Source: Arthrobacter cheniae
Lineage (GTDB): Bacteria; Actinomycetota; Actinomycetes; Actinomycetales; Micrococcaceae
Assembly: GCF_003602275.1 (NCBI RefSeq)
Contig: NZ_QZVT01000001.1
Span: 278,567-342,566, forward strand
Length of the DNA stretch: 64,000 bases
Direction: 5' to 3'
Both the position numbers and the translations under genes were made by a program. Numbering within the stretch: position 1 is the stretch's first letter; the number at the start of each line of letters is the position of its first letter. Under the pieces are notes generated by a model, which worked only from the letters and a program-made list of their open reading frames with translations, was not told the origin of the DNA and ran no database searches. Below are positions 1 through 8,569 of the stretch, piece after piece.

Positions 1-704
1 TGGGCGGCGGACCGGGGGTTGCAGGCCTGATCACGTCCCGCGGCCGGCAGTTGCTGGCGCAAGCGGACGTGGTCGTCGCCGACCGGCTCGGGCCCCGCTC
101 CGTGCTCGCCGACCTCGCACCGGAGGTCCAGCTCATCGACGTGGGCAAGATGCCGGGGCACCACCCCGTACCGCAATCGGAGATCAACACCATCCTGGTG
201 GAACAGGCGCTCCTCGGCCACCTCGTGGTCCGGCTGAAGGGCGGTGACCCCTATGTGCTGGGCCGGGGCGGAGAAGAGGAACAATACTGCCGGGAGCACG
301 GAGTATCCGTGGAAGTAGTGCCCGGTGTCACGTCGGCGATCTCGGTTCCTGCCGCCGCCGGAATTCCCGTCACCCACCGCGGCGTCGCAAAGGGGTTCAG
401 TGTCCTGACCGGCCACGAGGGCCTGACCCAGCAGATCGGGCTCATCCCGCGGGGCAGCGACCACACGCTGATCCTCCTCATGGGGGTCTCCCTCCTCCGA
501 CGATCCGCCCGGACCCTGATCGACGGCGGACGCGCTGCTGGAACCCTCGTGGCTGTCATCGAGGACGGTTGGCTGCCCACCCAGCGCGTCACCACCGGAA
601 CGCTCGACACCATCGCGGACCGCGCCGAAGCCATCGGCGTCCGTGCTCCTGCCGTCATCGTGGTGGGCGACGTCGTCGCACTCTCCCCACACTTTCTGCC
701 CTGA
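1..704 (+). CDS. cobA: Uroporphyrinogen-III C-methyltransferase, 5' truncated
   Basis: Cytosolic SUMT that transfers two methyl groups from S-adenosylmethionine to uroporphyrinogen III, giving precorrin-2 for sirohaem or cobalamin. The frame is open from base 3, so the start lies outside the window; 233 residues are visible. The first residues GGGPG are the family's N-terminal SAM-binding loop, so little is missing. VVRLKGGDPYVLGRGGEE and VPGVTSAISVPAAAGIPVTH are the two other SUMT signatures. An FprA-type reductase follows 51 bp downstream, which suggests a sulfite or nitrite assimilation setting where sirohaem is the cofactor; that pathway link is inferred, since the reductase itself is not visible. 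Confidence 0.95.
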   Translation, partial: GGGPGVAGLITSRGRQLLAQADVVVADRLGPRSVLADLAPEVQLIDVGKMPGHHPVPQSEINTILVEQALLGHLVVRLKGGDPYVLGRGGEEEQYCREHGVSVEVVPGVTSAISVPAAAGIPVTHRGVAKGFSVLTGHEGLTQQIGLIPRGSDHTLILLMGVSLLRRSARTLIDGGRAAGTLVAVIEDGWLPTQRVTTGTLDTIADRAEAIGVRAPAVIVVGDVVALSPHFLP

Positions 705-755
705 CCCACTCCGCGCCCTGCCCGGCACTCCATCGACGATCGAAGGAACCCTCCC

Positions 756-2210
756 ATGTCCACCAGCGCGCCCATTCCCACGCCTTCCGGAAGCCCCGCC
801 CGCCTGCTGCGGGTCGCGATCATCGGGGCCGGACCGGCAGGCGTCTACGCCGCCGATCTCCTGACCAAGTCGAAGCCCGTCGAGACCGGCCTGCTCGAGG
901 TCAGGATCGACCTGTTCGACCGCTACCCGGCACCCTACGGGCTCATCCGGTACGGCGTTGCTCCGGACCATCCCCGGATCAAGGGGATCGTCGACGCACT
1001 CCACAAAGTGCTCGACCGCGGCGGTATCCGGTTCTTCGGGAACGTGGACTACGGCACCGATATCACCCTCGAGGACCTCCAGGCACACTACGACGCGGTC
1101 ATCTTCGCCACCGGGGCAATCCTGGACGCGGACCTGAACATCCCCGGCATCGAGCTCGAGGGATCATTCGGCGGAGCCGACTTCGTCTCCTGGTACGACG
1201 GACACCCTGACGTCGATCGCACCTGGCCACTGGAGGCCAAGGAAATTGCCGTCATCGGTAACGGCAACGTCGCCCTGGACATAGCCCGGATGCTGACCAA
1301 GCAAGCCGACGACCTCCTCACCACCGAGATCCCGGACAACGTGTACGAGGGACTGAGGGCTTCGCCCGTCACAGACGTCCATGTCTTCGGGCGGCGCGGA
1401 CCTGCCCAGGTGAAGTTCACACCGCTCGAACTCCGCGAACTGTCCCACTCCCGCGACGTGGACATCGTGCTCTACCCCGAGGACTTCGCCTTCGATGCTG
1501 CCTCCGAGCAGCAGATCGCCGCCAACAACCAGACCAGAACGATGGTCAAGACCTTCACGAACTGGCTCGTGGAGGACGAACCCACCGGCGCCACCCGTCG
1601 GCTCCACCTCCACTTCCTCCACACCCCCGTCGAGGTCCTGGGACCGGACGGACGGGTTACAGGAATCCGATTCGAGCGCAACGAACTCGACGGCTCGGGT
1701 CATGCGAAGGGCACCGGAGAGTTCTCCGATTACCCGGTGCAGGCGGTCTACCGGGCAGTGGGGTACTTCGGATCACCGCTGCAGGGTCTCGCCTTCGATC
1801 ATTCACGGGGGGTGCTCCCGAACGAGGGAGGCCGCGTGCTGGGCGCGGACGGGCAGCGGGTACCAGGGCTCTACACCACGGGTTGGATCAAGCGCGGACC
1901 CGTCGGTCTGATAGGCCATACGAAGGGTGACGCATCGGAAACCATCGAATGCCTCCTCGCCGACTCCTCGTCCCTCCTCCACGATTCACCGTCGCGCGGG
2001 GAGGATATGGAACGTCTACTGAAGGCCCGCTCGCTGGAGTACACCACGTGGGAGGGGTGGCAGAGACTGGATGCCCACGAAAAACTCCTTGGCGAGAACA
2101 ACGTATCGACCGTGGACGGGCGCCCCGTGCTACGTGAGCGGATCAAAGTAGGTTCCCGCGAAGAGATGGTTCACGTCAGCGGACGGCTGGGTCTCCCCCA
2201 CGCCATGTGA
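756..2210 (+). CDS. fprA: FAD-dependent ferredoxin/adrenodoxin-NADP reductase
   Basis: 484-residue flavoprotein of the adrenodoxin reductase/FprA family, which passes electrons between NADPH and a ferredoxin. Visible motifs are the N-terminal FAD Rossmann loop VAIIGAGPAGVYAADLL, the family block PYGLIRYGVAPDHP, the NADP loop VAVIGNGNVALDIARML, and the C-terminal FAD contact GWIKRGPVGLIGHTKGDA. Length matches the family. The ATG at 756 has GAAGGA eight bases upstream, which decides the start. It lies 51 bp after the SUMT gene on the same strand and probably shares its transcript. Its ferredoxin partner is not in the window. A GC-rich hairpin follows the stop. Confidence 0.93.
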   Translation: MSTSAPIPTPSGSPARLLRVAIIGAGPAGVYAADLLTKSKPVETGLLEVRIDLFDRYPAPYGLIRYGVAPDHPRIKGIVDALHKVLDRGGIRFFGNVDYGTDITLEDLQAHYDAVIFATGAILDADLNIPGIELEGSFGGADFVSWYDGHPDVDRTWPLEAKEIAVIGNGNVALDIARMLTKQADDLLTTEIPDNVYEGLRASPVTDVHVFGRRGPAQVKFTPLELRELSHSRDVDIVLYPEDFAFDAASEQQIAANNQTRTMVKTFTNWLVEDEPTGATRRLHLHFLHTPVEVLGPDGRVTGIRFERNELDGSGHAKGTGEFSDYPVQAVYRAVGYFGSPLQGLAFDHSRGVLPNEGGRVLGADGQRVPGLYTTGWIKRGPVGLIGHTKGDASETIECLLADSSSLLHDSPSRGEDMERLLKARSLEYTTWEGWQRLDAHEKLLGENNVSTVDGRPVLRERIKVGSREEMVHVSGRLGLPHAM

Positions 2211-2251
2211 TGCCGCTGTCCTATGCGTGAAACTCGCCACGGACCCGTGAA

Positions 2252-2270
2252 GGGCCCGTGGTTCGGGCCC
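2252..2270. terminator. GC-rich hairpin after fprA
   Basis: GGGCCCG (2252-2258) and CGGGCCC (2264-2270) form a perfect 7-bp stem with a 5-base loop. It lies between the end of fprA and the convergent end of vapC, so it could serve both. There is no T-run, so termination is inferred from position and stem only. Confidence 0.45.
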
Positions 2271-2290
2271 CGCGTAGAGCCAGGAGGTGA

Positions 2291-2728
2291 TTACGGAGCA
2301 AGCGCCGCCGCATCGCTGTCGCTATTGCCTATCCATGGGTTGATGGCCGGCACCGCCAATGCCCGGTACAACTCGGCATTCCCGGATACGATGGCAAGGC
2401 TTTTCTGCAGGGCAGTAGCGGCAATGAGCGAATCGATCGCCGGGACACCGGCATTGCCGGACATCGGGCCCCAAAGAGCAGCAACCTCGGCATCAACGGG
2501 CAATATATGCGCACCGTACCGCTCCGTGAACTCGTGAAGCCAATTCCCCACTCCACGGAAGTGCTCATCCCGGATCAGCGAATGCAGCTCGCCGATAGTC
2601 AGGACCGACACGAATATCCGCAGGTGTCGCCGTCTTTCGAGGAATTCGATGACGGCCGGGTCGGGGTCCGAGCTCCGCAGATGCACGATGACATCGGTGT
2701 CCAGGAGGAGTCCGCTCGTGCGCTTCAC
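2291..2728 (-). CDS. PIN-domain VapC-like toxin ribonuclease
   Basis: 145-residue PIN-domain protein. The acidic metal-binding residues of the fold are in place: LLLDTDVIVHL near the N-terminus, the Glu of TIGELHSLI, and the Asp of AIDSLIAATAL, followed by VSGNAELY. Length fits VapC toxins, Mg-dependent RNases that cut tRNA or rRNA and are neutralised by a VapB or Phd-type partner. The start is GTG at 2728, whose GTGA overlaps the stop of a short upstream frame, typical of antitoxin-toxin coupling. That upstream frame is not a convincing antitoxin, so this may be an orphan or decaying toxin. Confidence 0.82.
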   Translation of the reverse strand: MKRTSGLLLDTDVIVHLRSSDPDPAVIEFLERRRHLRIFVSVLTIGELHSLIRDEHFRGVGNWLHEFTERYGAHILPVDAEVAALWGPMSGNAGVPAIDSLIAATALQKSLAIVSGNAELYRALAVPAINPWIGNSDSDAAALAP

Positions 2729-2904
2729 GCCTCGGACGTCGACGGGGACGAACCGGCGACCCCTGGGCGGCCAACGGCTGGATGAGGGCCGAGAAGAAAA
2801 TCCACGAATGCCTCCCGCGGGGCGATCAGTACCTCGTAGTCGTGGATGCTGACTGCGGAAGGTTGGGCCTGGTGAGGCGGAGGGGCATCAGTGGGAGTAG
2901 CCAT
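2725..2904 (-). CDS. Possible antitoxin or antitoxin remnant upstream of vapC
   Basis: 59-codon frame from ATG 2904, ending in a TGA that overlaps the GTG of the VapC-like gene (GTGA). Position and coupling are those of an antitoxin. The sequence (MATPTDAPPPHQ, then SIHDYEVLIAPREAFVDFLL) is not one I recognise as VapB, Phd or AbrB-type, no ribosome binding site precedes the ATG, and its third-codon positions are less GC-rich than in neighbouring genes. The VapC frame is itself open further upstream (RRFVPVDVRG just before the GTG), so a frameshift fusing the two is possible. Product uncertain. Confidence 0.3.
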   Translation of the reverse strand: MATPTDAPPPHQAQPSAVSIHDYEVLIAPREAFVDFLLGPHPAVGRPGVAGSSPSTSEA

Positions 2905-3427
2905 GGGCGGGCGACGCTGGGCCGCATCCTTTCGCGAGCTCTTGCCCGCACCAGATACCCCTGGGAGTGAATGCAGGCCGCTTCCTCATCCGAACCACCC
3001 AACGAGCGCAGGGTTGGTATGTGACCAAGTCGGAGCTTGACGGCCACAATTCATGAAGCTGCTGCGAGTATAACCACGTATCGCCCGGCAAAGAAAATAC
3101 CCGGGGTCATGGCGGGCAACAGACGGCGGTTCCGAGGAGAGAGGCGATAACAGCACGATCCCCTATTCCGAGGACGATTGTTGGGGAACATTACGCAATT
3201 GATTTTTCATGCGCCCTGATCGTCGTCCATGATGGTGGACAGCCCCTCCGATTGGTGCTCGGCCGCTGGCCGTGGAGGGGGCGTGCCTTACGTCACCGGT
3301 GGATTTAGAGCCCTAAGCCACACCATCCAGAGCAGCTGAGAGACCTGCCTCCATGACGCTGCAGCTTCCCCCGGACCCCCTGTCCGAAAGGGTGCTAATG
3401 GCAGGACCGATGGAAGGGAACAGCATC
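2905..3427. other. Long non-coding gap upstream of the MetE-like gene
   Basis: About 520 bp with no convincing gene on either strand. One imperfect hairpin is visible: GCCCCTCC (from 3242) against GGAGGGGGC (3274-3282), with GGCC/GGCC pairing inside. I compared the leader by eye with the cobalamin, SAM and TPP riboswitch core boxes and found no match. The GGAAGGG ending about 8 bases before 3428 is the ribosome binding site of the next gene. Confidence 0.4.
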
Positions 3428-4666
3428 ATGACACTCGATCGCATCCACACCAGCCACGCGGGTTCCTTGCCCCGTACTCCGGAACTCATTGCAGCGAACG
3501 CAGCCAGGACATTCTCCGAGGACGGCTTCACCCTGGAACGCGGGCCCGAATTCGAAGGGTTGCTCACCGCAGCGGTGGTAGACCTCGTTCAGCGCCAGAA
3601 GGACCTGGGAATCACCATCCCGGGTGACGGTGAGTACGGCAAGGCGATGTCGAACGCCGTCGATTACGGGGCGTGGTGGACCTACAGCTTCCAGCGCACG
3701 GCGGGTCTGGAACTGACGGACTTCAACCCGATCCTCGCCGAACCCGTCCGGAGTGAACCCGGCGCTATCAGATTGACCTCGTTCGCCGACCGGCGTGACT
3801 GAACCCGCTTCGCCTCCGCCTACCAGGATCCCGAGAGCGGAATCCAGATCGGCAGGAACGCCACGGCGTTCCCCTCTGCGACGGGTCCGATCTCCTATAC
3901 CGGGCAGGCCGCGCTGGCCAGCGACATCGCGAACCTCAAAGCGGGCCTGGAGACTGCGGACATTCCGACCGGGTTCATCACTGCCCTCTCGCCCGGGTCC
4001 GCAAGCAGGATCGGCAACGATTACTACGCCGGTGAGGAGGAATTCATCTACGCGTGGGCCGACGTGTTGCGGGAGGAATACCGTGCCATCGTCGACGCAG
4101 GACTGATCGTCCAGATCGACGACCCGTCCATCGCCGAGAACTGGGACCAGATCAATCCGGAACCCAGCATCGAGGACTACCAGCGATTCACGCAGATCCG
4201 GGTCGACGCCCTGAACTACGCCCTCGAAGGGCTGCCCGAGGACCAGATACGATTCCATGTCTGCTGGGGGTCCTGGCATGGTCCCCACACCACGGACATC
4301 GAGTTCCGCCACATCGTGGACCTCGTGCTGGGTATCAACGCCGGTTCGTATTCCTTCGAGGCCGCGAACGCCCGCCATGAACACGAATGGGCACTGTGGC
4401 AGGACATCAGCCTTCCCGCCGGGAAGGTACTGGTTCCCGGTGTCGTCTCACACGCGACCAACGTCGTCGAGCATCCGGAACTGGTGTCCCAGCGCATCGA
4501 GCGCTTCGCACGCCTGGTGGGCCGTGAGAACGTCGTCGCGGGCACGGACTGCGGGTTGGGCGGAAGAATCCATCCGCAAATCGCTGCCGCGAAGCTCGAG
4601 ACCTTGGGCCGCGGCGCGAGGATCGCATCGGACAGGCTCTTCGCCCGCTCCGCCACGGTGGTCTGA
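3428..4666 (+). pseudogene. MetE-like cobalamin-independent methyltransferase, in-frame TGA
   Basis: The frame from ATG 3428 to 4666 would encode about 412 residues of the MetE C-terminal (UROD/MetE-like) family, which transfers methyl groups to a thiol such as homocysteine. It is interrupted only by a TGA at 3800-3802 (codon 125); translation resumes in the same frame as TRFASAYQDPESG. Zinc ligands survive downstream: His and Cys of FHVCWGSWHGPH and Cys of GTDCGLGG. A CGA-to-TGA change at a CpG restores a plausible Arg there (RRD-R-TRF). A good ribosome binding site (GGAAGGG) precedes 3428. It is a recent point-mutation pseudogene or a sequencing error. Confidence 0.8.
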
Positions 4667-4691
4667 CCGGCAAGTTCCAGGACCGGCGGGT

Positions 4692-5729
4692 TCAGGGCTC
4701 GGTGATGAACCCGTTGTCGATCATGAACTCGAAGGCGACGTCTGCTGGTTCTTCGCCGTCGACGTCGACGCGCAGGTTCATACTCCTCAGGGCCTCGTCG
4801 GTCAGTGTGGGCGCGATCCGGGCGAAGACGTCCTCGAGCTCCGGGTACCGCTCCAGCGTCTCCTCGTAGAACACCGGGGCGGCATTGTAGGCCGGGAAGA
4901 AATTCAGGTCGTCCTCGAGGAGGGTCAGATCGAGCGCGTCGATCCGTCCGTCGGTGGCGAAGACCTCCCCGAAGTTGCAGGCACCGTTGTCGGTCGCGGT
5001 ATACACGGCACCGGTGTCGTAGATGCCGATGTTCTCGTCCGGGACACCGGTAGCCACGCCGCGTTCAAGCCCGTAGTGCGCGAGCATCGGTGTCACTCCG
5101 TCGGCCCGCGAATTGAACTCCGCTTCGACGCAGAACGTGCGCTCCTCCGGAGGCAGCTCCGCGAGCCCGGACATGGTGGTGATACCACCGAGCTCCTCGA
5201 TCGCCTCGGTGCGCACAGCCATGGCATAGGTGTTGTTCAGTGGTGCCGGCGCACCCCAGACGAGTCCGTTCGCGAGGTCGGCATCCCGGACTGCAGTCCA
5301 TTGCTCCTCCTGGTCCGCGATGCCGGCTTCCTCACCAAGGAACGCCAACCAGGCCGTACCGGTGTACTCCCAGGTGAAATCCGCCTCACCGGTGAGTACG
5401 AGGTCGCGTACGGGCTGGGAACCGGGAGCATTGGTCAGATCCGTCACGTCGAAGCCTGCGGCCTGTGCGGCCAGCACCGAAATCTTGCCGAGAATCAGCT
5501 GCTCCGTGAAGTTCTTCGAGGTCACGGTCAGCGGTGCACCATCGACACCCTCGATCGGCTCGATGCTCCCCGCGCCTGCGTCAGGCACGTAGGACGTGGC
5601 GGGTTGGAGCCCGCAGCCGGTGAGGACCACACCACCGACCGCAACTCCGAGCGTCGCCGCGACATATCGGACCCGACCGCGCCTGGCGGCCGAGGACCAT
5701 CGGGAGTACCTGGTCGTCGTCGTGCTCAT
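4692..5729 (-). CDS. Glycine betaine/choline ABC transporter substrate-binding lipoprotein
   Basis: 345-residue OpuAC/ProX-type solute receptor. From ATG 5729 the N-terminus is basic, then hydrophobic, ending in a lipobox LTGC, so it should be a lipoprotein tethered outside the membrane. The mature part opens with LTVTSKNFTEQLILGKI, the hallmark of osmoprotectant-binding proteins of the OpuC/OsmX group. Its ATG overlaps the stop of the upstream permease (ATGA), so it is the last gene of a four-gene operon reading leftwards from 8514. It converges on the broken MetE-like gene with a 25-bp gap. Substrate (betaine, choline or carnitine) cannot be fixed from sequence. Confidence 0.93.
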   Translation of the reverse strand: MSTTTTRYSRWSSAARRGRVRYVAATLGVAVGGVVLTGCGLQPATSYVPDAGAGSIEPIEGVDGAPLTVTSKNFTEQLILGKISVLAAQAAGFDVTDLTNAPGSQPVRDLVLTGEADFTWEYTGTAWLAFLGEEAGIADQEEQWTAVRDADLANGLVWGAPAPLNNTYAMAVRTEAIEELGGITTMSGLAELPPEERTFCVEAEFNSRADGVTPMLAHYGLERGVATGVPDENIGIYDTGAVYTATDNGACNFGEVFATDGRIDALDLTLLEDDLNFFPAYNAAPVFYEETLERYPELEDVFARIAPTLTDEALRSMNLRVDVDGEEPADVAFEFMIDNGFITEP

Positions 5730-6568
5730 GAGAGTCCTTTCGGGCGCGCGAGGTGTTCGACGACGCGTCCCACCCAGTCGATCAGCAGGGCCAGCAGCGC
5801 GACGATCACTGCACCGGCCACGAGCACGCGGGGCAGGTTGAGGTTGACGCCGGTGGTGATGAGGATGCCGAGGCCGCCTCCGTTGATGAAGGTGGCAAGC
5901 GCTGCGGTGCCGACCAGGAGGACGAGGGCCGTGCGGATTCCTGCGAGCATGATCGGGACGGCGAGCGGCAACTCGACCCGTAACAGGACGGACAACGCAC
6001 TCATCCCCATCCCACGGCCGGCCTCGACCAGTCTGGAATCGACCTGATTGATGCCCACCATCGTGTTCCTGAGTACCGGTAGCAGCGCGTAGAGCACGAG
6101 CGCCGTCACTGCGGCCCGGAAGCCGAAACCGAGCCAGGCTGCGAGCAGCACCACGAGACCGATCGCCGGCGCGGCCTGCCCGATGTTCACCACGGCCAGC
6201 ACCGGTCCGGTGAGTCTTCGGAACGGTCCGCGAGTGAGGATGATGCCGAGCGGGACGGCGATCACCAGCACGATCAGTGCTGACAGCAAGGTCAGAGCGA
6301 GATGTTCCCGGGTATAGACGACCAGGGAGGCAGGACTCAGTGTCGTTCGTTCCGTCGGGGTCAGATCCGCGGCGACCAGCCACACAGCGAGGAGGATACC
6401 CGCGAGGAGAATTCCACCCAGCTGAAGGAGCAATGGCCGCCAGGACAGCCCGGCCGCGTCAGCTGCAAGAGCCACGGTCTGCGCGCCCATCGCCGGACCC
6501 TGAGGCGCTCCAGCCGGGGGCGGCGCCCCGATTCCGGTACGGGACCCTGGTGGTGTCTGTTCACTCAC
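5726..6568 (-). CDS. Osmoprotectant ABC transporter permease (OpuCB/ProW type)
   Basis: 280-residue inner membrane permease with a proline/glycine-rich cytosolic N-terminus of about 40 residues and several hydrophobic helices. The cytoplasmic EAA-like loop that contacts the ATPase is visible around EAGRGMGMSALSVLLRVELP, followed by MLAGIRTALVLLVGTAALA, typical of the OpuC family. GTG 6568 overlaps the 3' end of the ATPase gene by 8 bp, and its stop overlaps the start of the binding protein, so translation of the three is coupled. It would pair with the other permease of this operon. Confidence 0.92.
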   Translation of the reverse strand: MSEQTPPGSRTGIGAPPPAGAPQGPAMGAQTVALAADAAGLSWRPLLLQLGGILLAGILLAVWLVAADLTPTERTTLSPASLVVYTREHLALTLLSALIVLVIAVPLGIILTRGPFRRLTGPVLAVVNIGQAAPAIGLVVLLAAWLGFGFRAAVTALVLYALLPVLRNTMVGINQVDSRLVEAGRGMGMSALSVLLRVELPLAVPIMLAGIRTALVLLVGTAALATFINGGGLGILITTGVNLNLPRVLVAGAVIVALLALLIDWVGRVVEHLARPKGLS

Positions 6569-7880
6569 CGTCGCGGCTCCCGTCTTCAGGAGGAAGGGGT
6601 TCCGGTCCAGCGGGTCGAGGAGCAGTGATGGCGTCCATGGAGTTGGTGTTGATGCCTACCGGCTTGCCGTGCGCGTGCGAGGTCCGCGCATGCTCGTGGG
6701 CCTTGCTGATTGCGTCCATGATGGTTTCGACGTCGATCACACCGCGGAAGCTGTCCCTGCCACCAGTGACGAGGGCTGCGCCCACGCTGGAGACCAGCAT
6801 GATGTCCAGGGCGTCATTGAGAGATGCGCGCTCCCCGACGAGGGGAAGCCGAGCGTCCCGATCCGCACCGATGCGCTCCAGGCGACTGAGCTGACGCCGT
6901 GAGAGCCACTGGAGCGGCCGGTTCCTGCTATCGAGAATGACGGCGTGATCATGACCGCGCTCATCGAGGCGCGACAGCACATCGCTCGCGAGCGTCCCGG
7001 GTTCAGCGGTTACCGCTGACTGGAGGTCCACCTCGTTGACGCGGGTGAGGGTCAGCTGCTTCAGCCCGGCACCCGATCCGATGAAGTTCTCCACGAATTC
7101 ATTGGCGGGCTCGGCCAGAATGCGCTCCGGGGTGTCGTACTGCACGAGTTGTGCGCCCTCCGTGAAGATCGCGATCCAGTCGCCGAGCTTCACGGCTTCG
7201 TCGAAATCGTGCGTCACGCACACGATGGTCTTCTGGAGTTCGTGTTGGATGCTGATCAGCTCATCCTGCAGGCGAACCCGTGTGATCGGATCCACAGCGC
7301 CGAAGGGCTCGTCCATGAGGAGCACCGGCGGATCAGCTGCGAGGGCACGGGCCACACCGACCCTCTGCTGCTGGCCCCCGGAGAGTTCCCTCGGGTACCG
7401 GTCCCGGTACTGCACCGGATCGAGGGAAACCAGTTCGAGGAGCTCATCGACACGTGCCGCTATCCGGTCCCTGCTCCAGCCCAGCATCTTCGGGACGATC
7501 GCGATGTTCGCCGCGACACTCATGTGGGGGAAGAGGCCGCCGGCCTGGATGACGTATCCGATTCGACGACGCAGCGAATCACCGTTGATCCCTGTGACAT
7601 CGTCCCCATCAAGGACGATCCTGCCCTCGGTGGGTTCGATGAGGCGGTTGATCATCTTCAGTGTGGTGGTTTTCCCACACCCGGACGGCCCGACCAGCAT
7701 GACGATCTTCCCTGCAGGAATTTCCATCGTCAGACCGTCGACGGCCGCTCTGCTCTGGCCCGGGTAGCGCTTGGTGACCTTGTCCAGCAGGATGCTCGCC
7801 CCGGTGATGGACCTGCCGCCGTCGGCTGAACTGCCGGAACCGGTATCGGGGAGCTGTGTAGAAGGTGCTTTGTCAGACAC
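6561..7880 (-). CDS. Osmoprotectant ABC transporter ATPase with CBS domains
   Basis: 439-residue ATPase. Walker A is GPSGCGKTTTL, the signature is LSGGQQQRVGVARAL, and Walker B is VLLMDEPFGAVDP, followed by the switch His in VCVTHDFDEA. After about residue 270 come two CBS-type segments (DVLSRLDERGHDHAVILD and LVSSVGAALVTGG), which in OpuA/OpuC sense ionic strength or nucleotides. The start is GTG 7880, chosen because it overlaps the upstream permease end by 8 bp; a longer upstream frame lacks features. It powers betaine or choline uptake with the flanking permeases. Confidence 0.94.
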   Translation of the reverse strand: MSDKAPSTQLPDTGSGSSADGGRSITGASILLDKVTKRYPGQSRAAVDGLTMEIPAGKIVMLVGPSGCGKTTTLKMINRLIEPTEGRIVLDGDDVTGINGDSLRRRIGYVIQAGGLFPHMSVAANIAIVPKMLGWSRDRIAARVDELLELVSLDPVQYRDRYPRELSGGQQQRVGVARALAADPPVLLMDEPFGAVDPITRVRLQDELISIQHELQKTIVCVTHDFDEAVKLGDWIAIFTEGAQLVQYDTPERILAEPANEFVENFIGSGAGLKQLTLTRVNEVDLQSAVTAEPGTLASDVLSRLDERGHDHAVILDSRNRPLQWLSRRQLSRLERIGADRDARLPLVGERASLNDALDIMLVSSVGAALVTGGRDSFRGVIDVETIMDAISKAHEHARTSHAHGKPVGINTNSMDAITAPRPAGPEPLPPEDGSRDGE

Positions 7881-8514
7881 GGATACCTCGCGAGATAGTG
7901 AGTCGGCCCAGACCGACCAGGAGAAAATCAAGGATGAGGGCCAGGATGATGACGGCAACGATGCCGGTCACCACGGACTCGAGGGAGTTCGCTCCCCCAA
8001 GTCGGGACAGACCGGTGAAGATGAACCCGCCAAGACCCGGGCCCAGGACATAAGCGGTGATTGCTGCAATTCCCATCACCATCTGCGCGGACACACGGAT
8101 ACCCGCGAGGATCACCGGCCACGCCATAGGGAGCTCGATACGTCTCAGTACCTGGAAGCGGGTCATTCCAATGCCTCGTGCCGACTCGATCACGGAACGG
8201 TCGATACTCGTCAGTCCCACCACGGCGTTGCGCAGGATCGGTAGGACGGCGAAGAACACGACCACGATGACCGCGGGAACGACGCCGAACCCGAACGGTG
8301 CGATCAACAACCCCACCAGGGCGAAGGCAGGAATGGTCAGACCGATGGCGGATACGCTGTTCGCTGCCGACCGCAACGCCGGGCTCCGGTACACCAGCCC
8401 TGCGGTAACTACCGCCAGCACCGTCGCAATTATCAGACACTGCGCCACCAGCGAGAAGTGCTGCCAGCTCGCGAACAGGATCTGATCGAACCGGCTCCCC
8501 ACGAACTCGAACAC
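7873..8514 (-). CDS. Osmoprotectant ABC transporter permease (OpuCB/ProW type)
   Basis: First gene of the osmoprotectant importer operon. From GTG 8514 it encodes 213 residues, the usual size for OpuC permeases, with an N-terminus VFEFVGSRFDQILFASWQH. AGGGG lies about 8 bases before this GTG, while the upstream GTG at 8568 has no ribosome binding site. The coupling loop ESARGIGMTRFQVLRRIELP and the segment ILAGIRVSAQMVMGIAAITA match its paralog two genes downstream. Only 55 bp separate this start from the end of the next gene upstream, so the operon promoter must lie in or before that gap. Confidence 0.92.
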   Translation of the reverse strand: MFEFVGSRFDQILFASWQHFSLVAQCLIIATVLAVVTAGLVYRSPALRSAANSVSAIGLTIPAFALVGLLIAPFGFGVVPAVIVVVFFAVLPILRNAVVGLTSIDRSVIESARGIGMTRFQVLRRIELPMAWPVILAGIRVSAQMVMGIAAITAYVLGPGLGGFIFTGLSRLGGANSLESVVTGIVAVIILALILDFLLVGLGRLTISRGIRV

Positions 8515-8569
8515 CTCGGTACCCCTTCGTCGTTCCTTGCTTGTCCTACCACCGTGCCTCTTGAGCACT

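Noticed and set aside
2930-2965. Walker-A-like string GVSGAGKSS on the - strand upstream of vapC
   Set aside because: It has no start codon or surrounding ATPase sequence and lies in a short open stretch, so it is a chance match.
3100-3427. Riboswitch before the MetE-like gene
   Set aside because: CTGAGA and other short strings recall TPP or SAM elements, but the full core boxes (for example CCTGATC or the S-box opening) are absent.
3800-3802. TGA in the MetE-like gene as a selenocysteine codon
   Set aside because: The residue fits an Arg position between RRD and TRF, not a catalytic Cys. Zinc ligands lie elsewhere, and no SECIS-like hairpin was evident after the codon.
4257-6047. 596-residue rightward open frame
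   Set aside because: It runs antisense through the betaine importer genes and the end of the MetE-like gene. Its translation is Arg/Ser/Pro-rich with no motif, typical of a high-GC shadow frame.
4692-6383. 563-residue version of the betaine-binding protein
   Set aside because: The extra N-terminal part lies inside the permease gene in another frame. ATG 5729 gives a proper lipoprotein signal.
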